NCBI GenBank assembly: GCA_019637225.1
Contig: JAHBWC010000015.1
Coordinates: 1 to 64,000, forward strand
Source: Labilithrix sp.
GTDB lineage: Bacteria > Myxococcota_A > Polyangia > Polyangiales > Polyangiaceae
Length of the DNA: 64,000 bases
Direction: 5' to 3'
The position numbers were made by a program, and so were the translations under genes. Each line of letters starts with the position of its first letter. Within the stretch, counting starts at the first letter, position 1. Under the pieces are notes generated by a model. It was not told the origin of the DNA. It ran no database searches and saw only the letters and a list, made by a program, of their open reading frames with translations. Positions 27,650 through 37,036 of this stretch are shown one piece after another.

Positions 27650-28936
27650 TCAGAAGCGCGCCGGGAGCGGCACCCACGAGAGGCCGCCGTAGACGGTGAG
27701 CTGCGTCAGCTCGTTGAAGCGCACGGCGTTGTTGAAGTCCTGGTAACCGGCGCGGAGCCCCGCGTCGACCGAGAAGGTCGGCGTGATGCGGTACTGGATG
27801 CCCGCGTCGCCGAGGACGATCTGATACTCGGCGACCGAGCGCGGCGTGGCGAGGACGCGCGCATGGGAGAGAGCGCCACGCACGGTGACGCGGTCGATCG
27901 AGTAGTTCGCCGCGAGCGACACGACGGCGCGCTGCTCGAGGTCGCCGGAGAAGAGATCGATCCAGGGCTGGACCTTCGCGACCGCGCCGAGCTGGAGGCG
28001 ACGTCCTCGACCTCCGAAGACGCCGTAGGGCGCGGCCCCCGGCGGGATGCGGGCCTGCCCCCACGAGTCCCAGAGGAGGGCGGCGTGGCCGAGCGTGAAC
28101 ATCGTGAAGCCGTTGATCTGGTCGCCGCCGATCGCGGCGCCGCCCATGACCTCGCTCGACAGGTTGTTGCTGTAGTAGTGGCGCCACGTCTGGGTCGCCT
28201 CGGTGCGGATGATGACGACACCTTCGCGGTCGTCCTGGAACGTCGTCGTGACGCGACCGGCGCCCACCGAGCTGATGAGGCGATCGCTCCGCGTCGCCGC
28301 ATGGTCGAGCGCGAGGCTCGCGCCGGGCCCCTGCGTGAGCGCGATGACGCCACGCGAGCTGCGATCCGCCCCACCGAAGGCGTTGTAGGTGGCCCCCGGA
28401 ATCAGCGCCGTCCGCTCGCTCAGCTTGATCGGGACGAACAGCTGCGTCTGCACGAACAGGAGGCGGAAGCGCGCCCCGATGATCGCCGGGATGATCGGGT
28501 TGGGATCGGGCGGCAGCGCCACGCCATTCCACGGTGCCTGTACGAGGAGCGCGGTGGTGGAGATCGGCCCGTAGGCGAGGAACTGGTAGAGCGACAGCCG
28601 CCAGCGCGGGCGGACCACCTCGTAGCCCACGCCGCCGTTGTGGAGCGCGGAGAGCGGCGTCGCGTTCGGGTCGGCGAGGTTCAGCGTCTCGGGGTTGATC
28701 AGGTTCGGGTCCGGCAGGGTCCGGTCCCAGGACGTCGTGTGGATGAACCGCGGGTTGTAGATCGCAACGAAGTGGTTCTGCCCGCCGCGCCAGATGAGGT
28801 CGTAACGGACGAGCGGGTTCAGCTCGGTCTCGGCGGCATTGATGTCGCTCCCGGACTTCACGCGCTCCTCGACGCGCGCCTGGACGTACCCCTGCTGCGC
28901 CACGTCCATCGGCATGACAGCAGTGAACGGGAGCAT
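27650..28936 (-). CDS. Outer-membrane beta-barrel-like protein
   Basis: About 428 residues. The body has no hydrophobic helices but many alternating strands with aromatic girdles (RWRLSLYQFLAYG, FRLLFVQTQLFVPI, ASLALDHAATRSDRLI, AVVSLAANYSIDRVTV) and ends in Phe (LPARF), all typical of an outer-membrane beta-barrel. The start is uncertain: ATG 28936 gives only a short hydrophobic leader (MLPFTAVMPMDVAQ) without positive charges, and the open frame continues upstream with no good start codon, so the true signal peptide may begin at a non-standard codon. Placed between the flippase and copolymerase genes, it may belong to the polysaccharide or envelope programme. Similar proteins in myxobacteria are uncharacterised. 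Confidence 0.65.
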   Translation of the reverse strand: MLPFTAVMPMDVAQQGYVQARVEERVKSGSDINAAETELNPLVRYDLIWRGGQNHFVAIYNPRFIHTTSWDRTLPDPNLINPETLNLADPNATPLSALHNGGVGYEVVRPRWRLSLYQFLAYGPISTTALLVQAPWNGVALPPDPNPIIPAIIGARFRLLFVQTQLFVPIKLSERTALIPGATYNAFGGADRSSRGVIALTQGPGASLALDHAATRSDRLISSVGAGRVTTTFQDDREGVVIIRTEATQTWRHYYSNNLSSEVMGGAAIGGDQINGFTMFTLGHAALLWDSWGQARIPPGAAPYGVFGGRGRRLQLGAVAKVQPWIDLFSGDLEQRAVVSLAANYSIDRVTVRGALSHARVLATPRSVAEYQIVLGDAGIQYRITPTFSVDAGLRAGYQDFNNAVRFNELTQLTVYGGLSWVPLPARF

Positions 28937-29179
28937 CAGCGCGGTTCGGTCCTTCGGTCCGTCGTGGGGCCCGTGGGGAGCCCGGCGCGGCGGCTCGTCT
29001 TCGAGCGCCGCGAGCGTCCTACGTATATCGGCTGAGGGCCCACGCGAACAAGACCGTCTCGTGACAACCTGCCCGTCCGACGGCACGCGGCACACGGCTT
29101 GCGAACGCGCTCGCACCCGACCTCGTCGGGGTCCTGGGAGGCGCCAAACCTATTGGGCGCGTCGACAAGGAGCAGACAC

Positions 29180-29776
29180 ATGGCTAGGGGACAAGCGACG
29201 ACGAAGGTCACTACGAACCGCGAAGAGATCCGCCGCTGGGTGGAGTCGAAGGGGGGCTGGCCGGCCCGCGTGAAAGGCACCGAACGCGGCAACGATCCTG
29301 GGCTTCTCCGCATCGACTTCCCGGGCTTCGGCGGGATCGAGGCGCTCGCGAAGATGTCGTGGGACGACTGGTTCAAGTGGTTCGACAAGAAGCGGCTCGC
29401 GCTCGTGCACCAGCCGAGCACCCGCTTCTCGAAGCTCATCGCGCGCGACACCGCGACCGCCAAGGCGGGCATCCGCGCCACGCCCCGCCGGGCGACCGGG
29501 GCGAAGCGCGCCACCGCCGCGCGCGGCGCCGCCAAGCGGGCCACCACCAAGCGGGCCACCACCAAGCGCACGACGACGGCCAAGCGCACGACGGCGAAGC
29601 TGTCTCGCGTCGGGAAGAAGCCGGCCGCCGTGGGCACGACCCGGCGCGGCGCGACCGCCGGTCGCGCGAGCGCCAAGCGCGCGACCACGCGCGCGACCAC
29701 GTCGAAGCGCACCGGCGCCAAGCGCACGAAGCGCGGCGCGGCCAAGCGCAGCACCGCGAAGCGCGCGTCCCGCTAG
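29180..29776 (+). CDS. Small-domain protein with histone-H1-like basic tail
   Basis: 198 residues; AAGGAG lies 7-8 nt before the ATG at 29180. Residues about 5-90 match a compact bacterial domain (TTNREEIRRWVESKGGWPA, LLRIDFPGFGG, MSWDDWFKWFDKKRLALVH) that databases sometimes mislabel as 1,4-alpha-glucan branching enzyme; it has no glycosidase motifs and its role is unknown. Residues about 95-198 are almost only Lys, Arg, Ala, Thr and Gly, with repeats such as KRATTKRATTKR and ATTRATTSKRTGAKRTKR, like the C-terminal tails of histone H1 and bacterial Hc1/AlgP-type proteins. It is probably an abundant nucleoid-binding protein. The tail's Lys/Arg richness is seen; the DNA-binding role is inferred. 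Confidence 0.85.
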   Translation: MARGQATTKVTTNREEIRRWVESKGGWPARVKGTERGNDPGLLRIDFPGFGGIEALAKMSWDDWFKWFDKKRLALVHQPSTRFSKLIARDTATAKAGIRATPRRATGAKRATAARGAAKRATTKRATTKRTTTAKRTTAKLSRVGKKPAAVGTTRRGATAGRASAKRATTRATTSKRTGAKRTKRGAAKRSTAKRASR

Positions 29777-29777
29777 G

Positions 29778-29840
29778 CCGGGGGGAGACGGCGAGAGGAT
29801 CCCGGCGGAGCGCGGCTCCGACGCGGGTCTTCTCGCCTCC
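29778..29840. terminator. Large hairpin between convergent genes
   Basis: GGGGA, GGCGAGA and GATCCCG on the left pair with CGGGTC, TCTCGCC and TCCCC on the right (29778-29840), with a small inner stem in the loop. It starts 2 bp after the stop of the H1-like gene and ends 20 bp before the stop of the convergent copolymerase gene. Confidence 0.65.
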
Positions 29841-29859
29841 CCGCGCGTGCGCGGCTCGG

Positions 29860-31398
29860 CTACGAGAACGTCGCGAAGACGGGCAACCCGAGGCGATCGC
29901 GCACGTCGCGCGGCTCGAAGAAGATGCCCGAGAAGCGGTCGGCGAGCGCCGCCACCGCGAGCACCGCGGCGATCGTGGAGAGGACGCCGATGGCGATCGC
30001 GATGAGCCCCACCGGACGCTTCGGACCGTTGGGCACCTCCGCGGGGTGCACGACCTTGTAGCGGTTCTTGAACGCCGCCTCGGCGGTCTTCATCTCGATG
30101 CGCGCCGCGTCGAGCTGGGTGACGAGCTCGCTGTACTTCCGGGTGACGGTGTCGAACTGCACCTGCGCGTCCTGGAGGCTCTTGGTCGCGCCGGCCTGGG
30201 GCGTCTCGACGGCGGGCGCCGGGACGGCGACGCGGGGCGCGGTCGGCTTCGGCTCGTTGGCGCGAGCCTCCGCGGCGGCGCGCTGCTTGGCGGCGATCTC
30301 GTTCAGGATCTCTCGCTCCTCCGCGCGCAGCTTCGCGAGCTGCGGCGGATCGGCGCGCGTGGCGTCGAGCGTCTGCTTGAGCGCGATGACCTCGGGGTGG
30401 CCCTCCGCGAGCGTCTGACGCTTCTGGATCAGCTCCTGGTTCAGCTCCGCCTCGCGACGGAGCTTCGCCTCCTGGAGCACCGCGATCTGCTGGCGAACGG
30501 TGTCGAGGCGGGCCTTCAGCGCCGGATCGGCGGCCTCGTCGACGCGCCCGCGATCGTTGACCCCCTGCGGCAGGTTGGGGATCACGATGTTCACGCGCTC
30601 GCGCGGGTTGGCGAGCTTCTGCTGACGAACGAGCTCGGAGGCGGAGACCTCGAGGTCCTTGTGCGCCTGCGCGACGCTCGCCTCGTAAATCTTGAGGCGC
30701 TCGGGGATGACGCCGACCTCGGACTGGAAGCGCGCCTCGAGGAAGTTCTTCACCGCCGCGTCGACGATGTCGCGCGCGGCCTCGGGCTCCGACCACTCGA
30801 GCTTAACGGTCACGGTCGTCGCGTCGACCCAGACCTTCAGGCGATGCTGGATGTTCGTGACGAGCGCCTCGTACTTCTCGTCGTCCGACGCCGGCGCCTT
30901 GCCGAGCTTGCGGTTGATCTTGTCGATCAAGCGGCGGTGCGGCTGGCGCATGTCGTCCCAGCGCGAGACGAGGTTCTTCTGGCGGACGATGGCGATGATG
31001 TTGTCCTTCGCCATCACCTGCTCTTCGTACTCCTTCGCCACGTTGCGCATCTCTTCGGGAGAGAGCTGCTGCGTCATCCCGCCGGTGATCGCCTGGGTGC
31101 GCTGCACGAGCACGCGCGCCTCGACCTCGTAGTTGCGCGGAGCGAAGATCGCACCGAGCACGGTGAGGGCGCCGCAGATCATCACGACGACGAAGGAGAG
31201 GCCCTTGCGCCGCTTCGCCGACCGCGCCGCCTCCGCCACGCGCTCCTTGACGGCGATGTTCGGCCCGTCGTCGTCGTCGTCACCTCGGCCGCCGCCGCCG
31301 CCGCGTCCACCTCCGCCGCCGCCGCCGCTGCGCGAGGCGGTAGGGTACTGGAGCTTCGGATCGGGTCGAAAGAGTGTCGCTTCTTCGATTCGAGCCAT
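29860..31398 (-). CDS. Polysaccharide copolymerase (Wzz/Wzc membrane part, no kinase domain)
   Basis: 512 residues from the ATG at 31398. Layout: a short cytoplasmic N-terminus with a poly-Gly/poly-Asp stretch (about 22-45), a first helix (SFVVVMICGALTVLGAIF), a large periplasmic coiled-coil region (about 85-450, rich in Glu/Gln/Arg/Ala heptads such as LQEAKLRREAELNQELIQKR), a Pro-rich segment (VHPAEVPNGPKRP) just before the second helix (VGLIAIAIGVLSTIAAVLAV) and a short tail. This is the PCP/Wzz fold that sets chain length with Wzy and the OPX channel. The C-terminal BY-kinase of Wzc is absent, so a separate cytoplasmic partner is expected; the small protein at 37037-37537 is a candidate. 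It is last in a leftward run: esterase, Wzy, kinase, copolymerase. Confidence 0.9.
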   Translation of the reverse strand: MARIEEATLFRPDPKLQYPTASRSGGGGGGGRGGGGGRGDDDDDGPNIAVKERVAEAARSAKRRKGLSFVVVMICGALTVLGAIFAPRNYEVEARVLVQRTQAITGGMTQQLSPEEMRNVAKEYEEQVMAKDNIIAIVRQKNLVSRWDDMRQPHRRLIDKINRKLGKAPASDDEKYEALVTNIQHRLKVWVDATTVTVKLEWSEPEAARDIVDAAVKNFLEARFQSEVGVIPERLKIYEASVAQAHKDLEVSASELVRQQKLANPRERVNIVIPNLPQGVNDRGRVDEAADPALKARLDTVRQQIAVLQEAKLRREAELNQELIQKRQTLAEGHPEVIALKQTLDATRADPPQLAKLRAEEREILNEIAAKQRAAAEARANEPKPTAPRVAVPAPAVETPQAGATKSLQDAQVQFDTVTRKYSELVTQLDAARIEMKTAEAAFKNRYKVVHPAEVPNGPKRPVGLIAIAIGVLSTIAAVLAVAALADRFSGIFFEPRDVRDRLGLPVFATFS

Positions 31399-31486
31399 CG
31401 CGATGAGCCTTCTCTGACAGCTTAGCCGGAGTTCATTTCGGCATCCGGAGAATGTGCGACGAGCTGCGCTACGCCGCGCGACGCCG

Positions 31487-33250
31487 CTAGTCGGGAGTGC
31501 CGAACGGGTCCGGCGGTAGGACCGTGGGTACGGGCGGCGGTTCCTCCGCCGGCGCGACGGAGGGGTCGCCCGTCGGGACCGCGGGCGCCGTCGGCGCGGG
31601 TGGGGTGGTTCGCGGAGCTCGCACGACCGCAGGACGCGCTGCATGCCCCGTGCGCACCGCCGGCGTCGTCGCCGACGCCTTCAGCGGCGACTCGGCAGAA
31701 GCGGACGCGTCCTTGATGAGCTCCTTCGCGTCGATCTCGATCGTCGGCGTCTGCGGCGGATCGGGCGCGGGCACCGGCTCGTCGACCCCAGTGGCGATCG
31801 GCGCCGCGGCGGACGTGAGCGGCGCTTCCGACGACGTCGCGCCCGACGTCGCGGCCCGTGCGTCACCGCCGGGCGGGCGCTGGACCGCGAGGAAGGCGAC
31901 CCCACCGACCGCTGCGACCAGGAGGAGGGCCGCCGCGAGCCACACACCGGCGCCGGAGCGGCGCGAGCCGACCTGCGCCAGGAGCCTCTCGTTCCGATCG
32001 GGCTCGAGCGTGCTGCCGACCGCAGGATAGCTTCCCTCGGTCTGACCGTCGGGACGGGAGCCGAGCGACGCGCGCACGACCGCCGCGGGGTGCACGGCGG
32101 GTTGCCGAGGGGGCACGTAGCCGAGGTCGGGCGAGCTCGGCGATGCCAGAGGGATGTGCGGGACCGTCTTCGGAGCCTCCTCCGGCTCGGACGCGTCGGC
32201 GTCGCCGAGACCCCCGATGCCGATGAAGGTCCCGCCCGGCCCCTCGGAGAGCTTCCGCTTCGGTCCCTCGCCCGGGAGAGGCGGCGGCTTCGCGATGTTC
32301 ACGGCGGGCTCGCCCGCGGCGAGGTGCGCCGCGTCGAGGTCGCCGTCGAGCCAGCCCGGCGGCGGGACGGTCGTGGGTCTCCCGAGGCCGAGCATGACCC
32401 GCGCTTCGCGGAACGCGCGACGGAACGCGTCGACCGTCTGCCAGCGGTCCTCCATCTTGAAGCGGAGCGAGGTGTCGATCGCGGCGGCGATGGGCGCGGG
32501 CAGATCCTGCTTCACCAGCGCGATCGACCGCGCCTGCACCGTCGCGGCGGCGAGCAGCTTCGCCTGGACGTGAGGCCCGAGGTGGACGGTCTGCCCGGTG
32601 ATCGCCGTGAAGATCGTCGCTCCGAGCGACCAGACGTCGGAGCGATGGTCGACCTTCTCGCGCGCCCCGAGGGCCTGCTCGGGCGACATGAACGACGGCG
32701 TCCCGAGGACGAGGCCGAACATCGACAGCTTGCTCCGGGCGCTGCTGTCGAAGACGCGCGCGACGCCGAAATCGAGGAGCTTGACCGAGCCGTCGTCGCA
32801 GACGAAGACGTTCTGAGGCTTGAGGTCTCGATGGATGATGCCGGCCGCGTGAACGGCCTGGAGCACATCCATGAGCTTGTCGGAGATGTCGAGGATCTCG
32901 ACGAGCTCGATCTGACCGCCGCGGTCCTGGCGGAACGCCTCGAGCGTCTTGCCCTCGAGCAGGTCCATCACGAGGAAGACGCAGCCGTCGTCGGTGATGC
33001 CGTCGTCGAGGACCCGGACGATGCCCGCGTGCTTCACCGAGTTGGTGAGGTAGCCCTCGCCGAGGAAGCGCTCGCAAACGCTCTCGTCCGTGCAGAGCGT
33101 CGGGTGCAGGATCTTGAGCGCGGCGCGAGCGCCGTTGCGGTGCGTCACGGCGTAGACGGCCGCCATCGACCCGGAGCCCAGGAGCGAGTCCACGCGCCAT
33201 TTGCCGGCGATCACTGTTCCGAGGCGCCGTTCGGCCGGGTCACCACTCAT
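31487..33250 (-). CDS. Transmembrane Ser/Thr protein kinase
   Basis: 587 residues. The kinase domain (about 10-280) is canonical: LLGSGSMAAVYAVTH, AALKILHP, a hinge VFLVMDLLEG, HRDLKPQNVFV, LLDFGVARVF, TPSFMSPEQALG. A Pro-rich linker follows, then one membrane helix near residue 440 (GVWLAAALLLVAAVGGVAFLA) and a C-terminal ~125-residue Pro/Ala/Thr-rich segment, presumably periplasmic and unstructured. It lies between the Wzy and copolymerase genes on the same strand (88 bp before the copolymerase start), so it may be expressed with them and tune polymer export; this is inference. Unlike the other two kinases in the window, its catalytic motifs are all standard. Confidence 0.93.
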   Translation of the reverse strand: MSGDPAERRLGTVIAGKWRVDSLLGSGSMAAVYAVTHRNGARAALKILHPTLCTDESVCERFLGEGYLTNSVKHAGIVRVLDDGITDDGCVFLVMDLLEGKTLEAFRQDRGGQIELVEILDISDKLMDVLQAVHAAGIIHRDLKPQNVFVCDDGSVKLLDFGVARVFDSSARSKLSMFGLVLGTPSFMSPEQALGAREKVDHRSDVWSLGATIFTAITGQTVHLGPHVQAKLLAAATVQARSIALVKQDLPAPIAAAIDTSLRFKMEDRWQTVDAFRRAFREARVMLGLGRPTTVPPPGWLDGDLDAAHLAAGEPAVNIAKPPPLPGEGPKRKLSEGPGGTFIGIGGLGDADASEPEEAPKTVPHIPLASPSSPDLGYVPPRQPAVHPAAVVRASLGSRPDGQTEGSYPAVGSTLEPDRNERLLAQVGSRRSGAGVWLAAALLLVAAVGGVAFLAVQRPPGGDARAATSGATSSEAPLTSAAAPIATGVDEPVPAPDPPQTPTIEIDAKELIKDASASAESPLKASATTPAVRTGHAARPAVVRAPRTTPPAPTAPAVPTGDPSVAPAEEPPPVPTVLPPDPFGTPD

Positions 33251-33404
33251 AGCCTAGGCTCCCACGTTAGCACGACTGATGCCGGGCCCCGCCGCGGCTC
33301 CGTGCCGCTAGGGCCGGGGTGCGGCGCGGCCGGGCTCGTTCGCGACCGCCGGCCGGGTCACGGATGAGCTCGACCGAACGCGCGGTCGGGGGGCGCCGGA
33401 GAGC

Positions 33405-35126
33405 TCAAGCCCCCCGCACGGCGAGGCGGGATGCCACGGCGAACGCCACACCGAACGTGACGAGCGTCGCGTAGCTGCTGAAGCCCTGATCGCCCCAGAT
33501 CTGGACGACGCAGACCGCGACGGCGCCGAGCGACGCGAGCGCGGCGGACCTCTCGACCGGCGTCTCGGCGGCGCGGTAGCCGCGCACCGCGAGCGTCCCC
33601 GCCAGCGGGTAGACGAACCAGAGGAGGGTGAACCCGACCACGCCCGCGAGCGACCAGAGCCAGAGCACGCCGTTGTGCGCGATGAGCCGGTAGTTCTGGA
33701 AGACCTCGCTGAGGTCGACCGGCGGGTTGTTCGGCGAGAACGCGTACTCGTGGCCGAAGCCCTGCGTGACGACGGGGCTCTCGTGGAGCGTGTAGATGAG
33801 GTTCTCGTTCTCGATGTCGCGCGAGATCGACGAGGTGTCGCGCTGGTCGAGCACCGAGGCGACGCTCTTCGCCGGCTTGAAGAGCGGCGAGTCCGACGCG
33901 GCCTCGGCCCCGACGAGCACGTAGCCGACGAGCAGCGGCACGGCGATCGCCAGCGCCATCGTCACCCGCCGCTTGCGCTTGCTCGGATCGAGCGCGAGGT
34001 AGATGACGAGGGGCGCGATCGCCAGGCTGACGAAGGCGAGCCGGCGGTTGTTGAGCGCGATGCCGAGGAAGATCACGGCGCCGAGCCCGAGGGCGCGCAC
34101 GATCGTCTTGGTCTTCCGCTGCTCGAGCGCGTGGGCGAACAGGATCACGAGCGCGCTCACGAAGAGGACCGTGTCCGAGTGGGTCGTGCACCACTCCGGC
34201 TTCCCAGGCAGCGCCGTGATGCCCTGAGGGACGCAGACGCCGACGTAGACGTAGACGACGAGCAGGCTCCGCGCGACCGCGGCGAGGACGTACGCCGTGC
34301 CGACCGCGGCGAGATCGTTCGGCACGCGGAGCGCGTAGAGAAAGAGGAGGCCGACGAGCGGCAGCTGGAGCAAGTGGAAGGTCTGGCGGAACGTCCAGTC
34401 GACCTGCCCGCCACGCGCGAGGCCGAGCAACGAGAGGCCGATGACCGCGGCGAGGAAGACGAGGAGCGCATTGCGCGCGAAGCGCGGCGGCGGCGATGGG
34501 ACCGCGCGCCTCTTCGAGGGCCAGACGGCCCGGCAGACGAGGCCGACCGTGGCGAAGAAGAACACCGGGAGCGACGCGCCCGGCAGCCCGGAGAGCTCCT
34601 TGATCGTGCCGAAGTAGGCGACCGCCGCCGGCCACATGACCGAGTCCCAGTAACCTCCCTCCCCTTTCGCCACGAACATCGTCTCGCTGAACGACTCGAT
34701 GAAGAGCGCGAGGACGAGGTAGGTCCGGACGCTGCGAAACAGCTTCTGTCGCGCGAGCGCCCAGTAGAGGAGCGGGCCCCAGACGACGATGAAGACCGTG
34801 TCGAGGCGGAACGAGCTCGCCCACTCGCCGGGCCCGTTCCACGACGGTTGTGAGGCGAACGCGAGGAACGCCGACGCGAGGAAGACGCCCGCCATGAGCC
34901 AGGTCGCCTCGCGCCGGTGGTCGTCGAGGAGGACCTCGCGATCGTTCGGCGCGTCGTCGACCGCGCGCACGCCGAACGCCCCGTAGGTCTCGTTGACACG
35001 CTCCGAGAGCTCGTCGAGATCCGCCGGCGTCCCGAGCCGCCGAGGCAGCGCGCCGCTCGGGGCCGGCTCCGCGACCGCGTCTGTTCGAGGCTCACGCTCG
35101 TCCGTCTCGGCGTCGTCGATCGTCAT
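33405..35126 (-). CDS. O-antigen ligase/Wzy-type polymerase
   Basis: 573 residues with a ~75-residue acidic cytoplasmic N-terminus and about 11-12 helices. A large periplasmic loop between late helices contains ENENLIYTLHESPVVTQGFG and VFQNYRLIAHNGVLWLWSLAG; the glycine-rich FGHEY stretch and the AHNGVL motif are hallmarks of the WaaL/Wzy superfamily. Earlier loops are Arg-rich (LNNRRLAFVSLAIAP), also typical. It would polymerise lipid-linked repeat units at the periplasmic face, cooperating with the flippase (26027-27610) and copolymerase (29860-31398). Ligase versus polymerase cannot be told from sequence; the context favours Wzy. It follows the esterase gene by 68 bp on the same strand. 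Confidence 0.88.
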   Translation of the reverse strand: MTIDDAETDEREPRTDAVAEPAPSGALPRRLGTPADLDELSERVNETYGAFGVRAVDDAPNDREVLLDDHRREATWLMAGVFLASAFLAFASQPSWNGPGEWASSFRLDTVFIVVWGPLLYWALARQKLFRSVRTYLVLALFIESFSETMFVAKGEGGYWDSVMWPAAVAYFGTIKELSGLPGASLPVFFFATVGLVCRAVWPSKRRAVPSPPPRFARNALLVFLAAVIGLSLLGLARGGQVDWTFRQTFHLLQLPLVGLLFLYALRVPNDLAAVGTAYVLAAVARSLLVVYVYVGVCVPQGITALPGKPEWCTTHSDTVLFVSALVILFAHALEQRKTKTIVRALGLGAVIFLGIALNNRRLAFVSLAIAPLVIYLALDPSKRKRRVTMALAIAVPLLVGYVLVGAEAASDSPLFKPAKSVASVLDQRDTSSISRDIENENLIYTLHESPVVTQGFGHEYAFSPNNPPVDLSEVFQNYRLIAHNGVLWLWSLAGVVGFTLLWFVYPLAGTLAVRGYRAAETPVERSAALASLGAVAVCVVQIWGDQGFSSYATLVTFGVAFAVASRLAVRGA

Positions 35127-35194
35127 CGTGGCTCGTGAGGGCAGGACCCGACGCGGTCGAGGCGGAACGCCCCGCGCCCGCGACGGGCGCTACC

Positions 35195-36625
35195 TCACCA
35201 GCACGTTTTGGACCGAACGGCGCCGACGAGCTGCCTCGCCATGATGCGGTGGACTTCGAGGTTCGGGTGATAGTCGCAGCCGAGCCCGTAGCGGAATCCC
35301 TGCTCGACGAGGTCCATCTGATAGACCTTTCGATCGCCCGCGCGCTCTTGCTCCGCGACGATGCGAAGGAGCGCGTCGCGGATGTTGCGGCGCGCGTTGT
35401 CGAGCGGAAACTGATCGGTGACCATCGGCGGCACCGCGAGGAAGATGTGCGCGTCGGGCCGACGCTGCCGGACCTTCTTCACGAGCGCGAGGTACTTCTC
35501 GAAGAACTGCTCGCGCTCGGCGGGATCGTTCATGTCGCCGTCGGGGATGTTGTCGCCCGAGAGCTTCGTCGGATCGGTGGCCTGCGGCAGGGTATCGCGC
35601 GCGAAGTCGTTGGTGCCGAGGCTGATGAAGACGACCTGCGGGACCTCCTCCGGCTTCTCCTGCGAGAAGTCCCACTTGAAGCCCTCGAAGTCGTTGCCGA
35701 CCGTGCGCGTCTCCCAGAGGTCCGGGACGGTGGTCGTCGTGTCGTCGTCGGGAACGATCTGATTCGTCTTCGGGTCACGCTTGAAGCGCTCTTTGTAGTT
35801 CTTGTAGACGCCCTTGCCGGACCAGCAGATCGTGACCGCGTCGGCGTCGAGCTCGCGCGCGGCGAGCGACGTGAACGAGAGATACTGGTTCTCCGTGAGC
35901 GGGACGGTCACGGCGATCGGGTTGCCGGCGGCGTCCTTGATCGGGTTGCCCTGCGCGTCCTTCGCGTCGCGGACCTTGATCTCGAACGGACACGTCGCGT
36001 TCTTCCCCTCGTTGCCGTAGCCGCACACGATCGAGTCGCCGATGAACTCCATCCGACGCGCGCGTCGCGTCGGCGGAAGGAGCGTCCCGCCGTTGAGGTC
36101 GAAGCCCTTGAACACGATCGAGCCCTTCTGGGCCTCGGTGTTCTTGTAGATCGTCACCTCGTGCGGCTTGTTCGGGTCGAGGCTGACGATGTCGTACTCG
36201 ACTTGCGGTTCGAGCGTCGGGTTGCCGGCGGCGTCGTTCTTCACCGTGATCTGGCGCGACGCCGGCGGCAGATCGTCGACGGCGAACGTGAACATCTGGT
36301 CCTGCGGGACCGCGCCCGTGAGCTCGAGCTTCACGGTGAGCTTGCTCGTTCCCTGGAACCGCACCGTGATGTAGTTGCCCGACCAGTCGAACAGCGGCGT
36401 CGTCGGCGAGGCCTCCGGGAACGCGAACCGACCGACGAGCTTGGGCGCCGCGTCGCCGCCCGGCGCGCCGTTGGGTAGCGGCCTCAGCGCGGAGCAGTCC
36501 GCCGGGGCGCCGGTGACACCGCCGTTCTCTTTCGGCGAGTTGCGGTCGGCGAGGCGGACGACGCAGGCCGGCAGCATGACCAGCGTCACGCAGGCGAGGG
36601 TCCGGAAGCGAAAGAGCGTCGACAT
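35195..36625 (-). CDS. SGNH/CE2-type carbohydrate esterase lipoprotein
   Basis: 476 residues from the ATG at 36625: signal peptide MSTLFRFRTLACVTLVM with lipobox LPAC. Residues about 45-190 form a beta-sandwich (TTPLFDWSGNYITVRFQGTS) as in carbohydrate esterase family 2, and the C-terminal half is an SGNH hydrolase with EFIGDSIVCGYGNEG (nucleophile Ser), SLGTNDFA (Asn of block III) and the late GCDYHPN (Asp and His). Family members remove O-acetyl groups from polysaccharides. Sitting at the head of the Wzy/kinase/copolymerase run, in a window with two acetyltransferase-like proteins and an acyltransferase-3 fusion, it may edit acetylation of the EPS (inference). Confidence 0.88.
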   Translation of the reverse strand: MSTLFRFRTLACVTLVMLPACVVRLADRNSPKENGGVTGAPADCSALRPLPNGAPGGDAAPKLVGRFAFPEASPTTPLFDWSGNYITVRFQGTSKLTVKLELTGAVPQDQMFTFAVDDLPPASRQITVKNDAAGNPTLEPQVEYDIVSLDPNKPHEVTIYKNTEAQKGSIVFKGFDLNGGTLLPPTRRARRMEFIGDSIVCGYGNEGKNATCPFEIKVRDAKDAQGNPIKDAAGNPIAVTVPLTENQYLSFTSLAARELDADAVTICWSGKGVYKNYKERFKRDPKTNQIVPDDDTTTTVPDLWETRTVGNDFEGFKWDFSQEKPEEVPQVVFISLGTNDFARDTLPQATDPTKLSGDNIPDGDMNDPAEREQFFEKYLALVKKVRQRRPDAHIFLAVPPMVTDQFPLDNARRNIRDALLRIVAEQERAGDRKVYQMDLVEQGFRYGLGCDYHPNLEVHRIMARQLVGAVRSKTCW

Positions 36626-37036
36626 GGTCAGAGGGACGGTCGGCCGCGAGGCGGGAACGCGGTCTCTGGTTCTAGCATGCGACAGGGGCGTCGAGGGCGG
36701 GTCCGAGACGTCGAGCCTGCGGCATGGGCCTTGTTTGAGGCAAGCGACATGCGCAGGGCGCCCACCGCTTCGCCGGCCACCGTGAAGCCGGCACCCGTTC
36801 GCCGGTGGGGCGATCGTCCCCGAGGTGCATTCCCGCGACGGCCCGGACCGCTCGAGCACGAGACCGCGACCGGAGCGTCCTGTCGAAGTACACCCGCGAA
36901 CAATCGAGCTTTTCGGAGGTAGGTTTTGGATATACTGGAACGCACCGACTCTCGCCGAGGAGCTTCGCCGCACAAAGACGGTGCCGAGCCTCGCGAGGAG
37001 CCTCCGAACGAACGATCCGGCGAACGATCACCCCCC
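36626..37036. other. Divergent intergenic region (411 bp) with a possible + strand promoter
   Basis: No gene is seen. It separates the esterase-Wzy run from the small BY-kinase-like gene. At 36931-36936 a TATACT stands out in an AT-richer patch (36910-36940) and could be the -10 of a promoter reading right, leaving a ~95-nt leader; the -35 is poor. The left promoter must lie in the same stretch but I cannot point to it. Confidence 0.4.
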
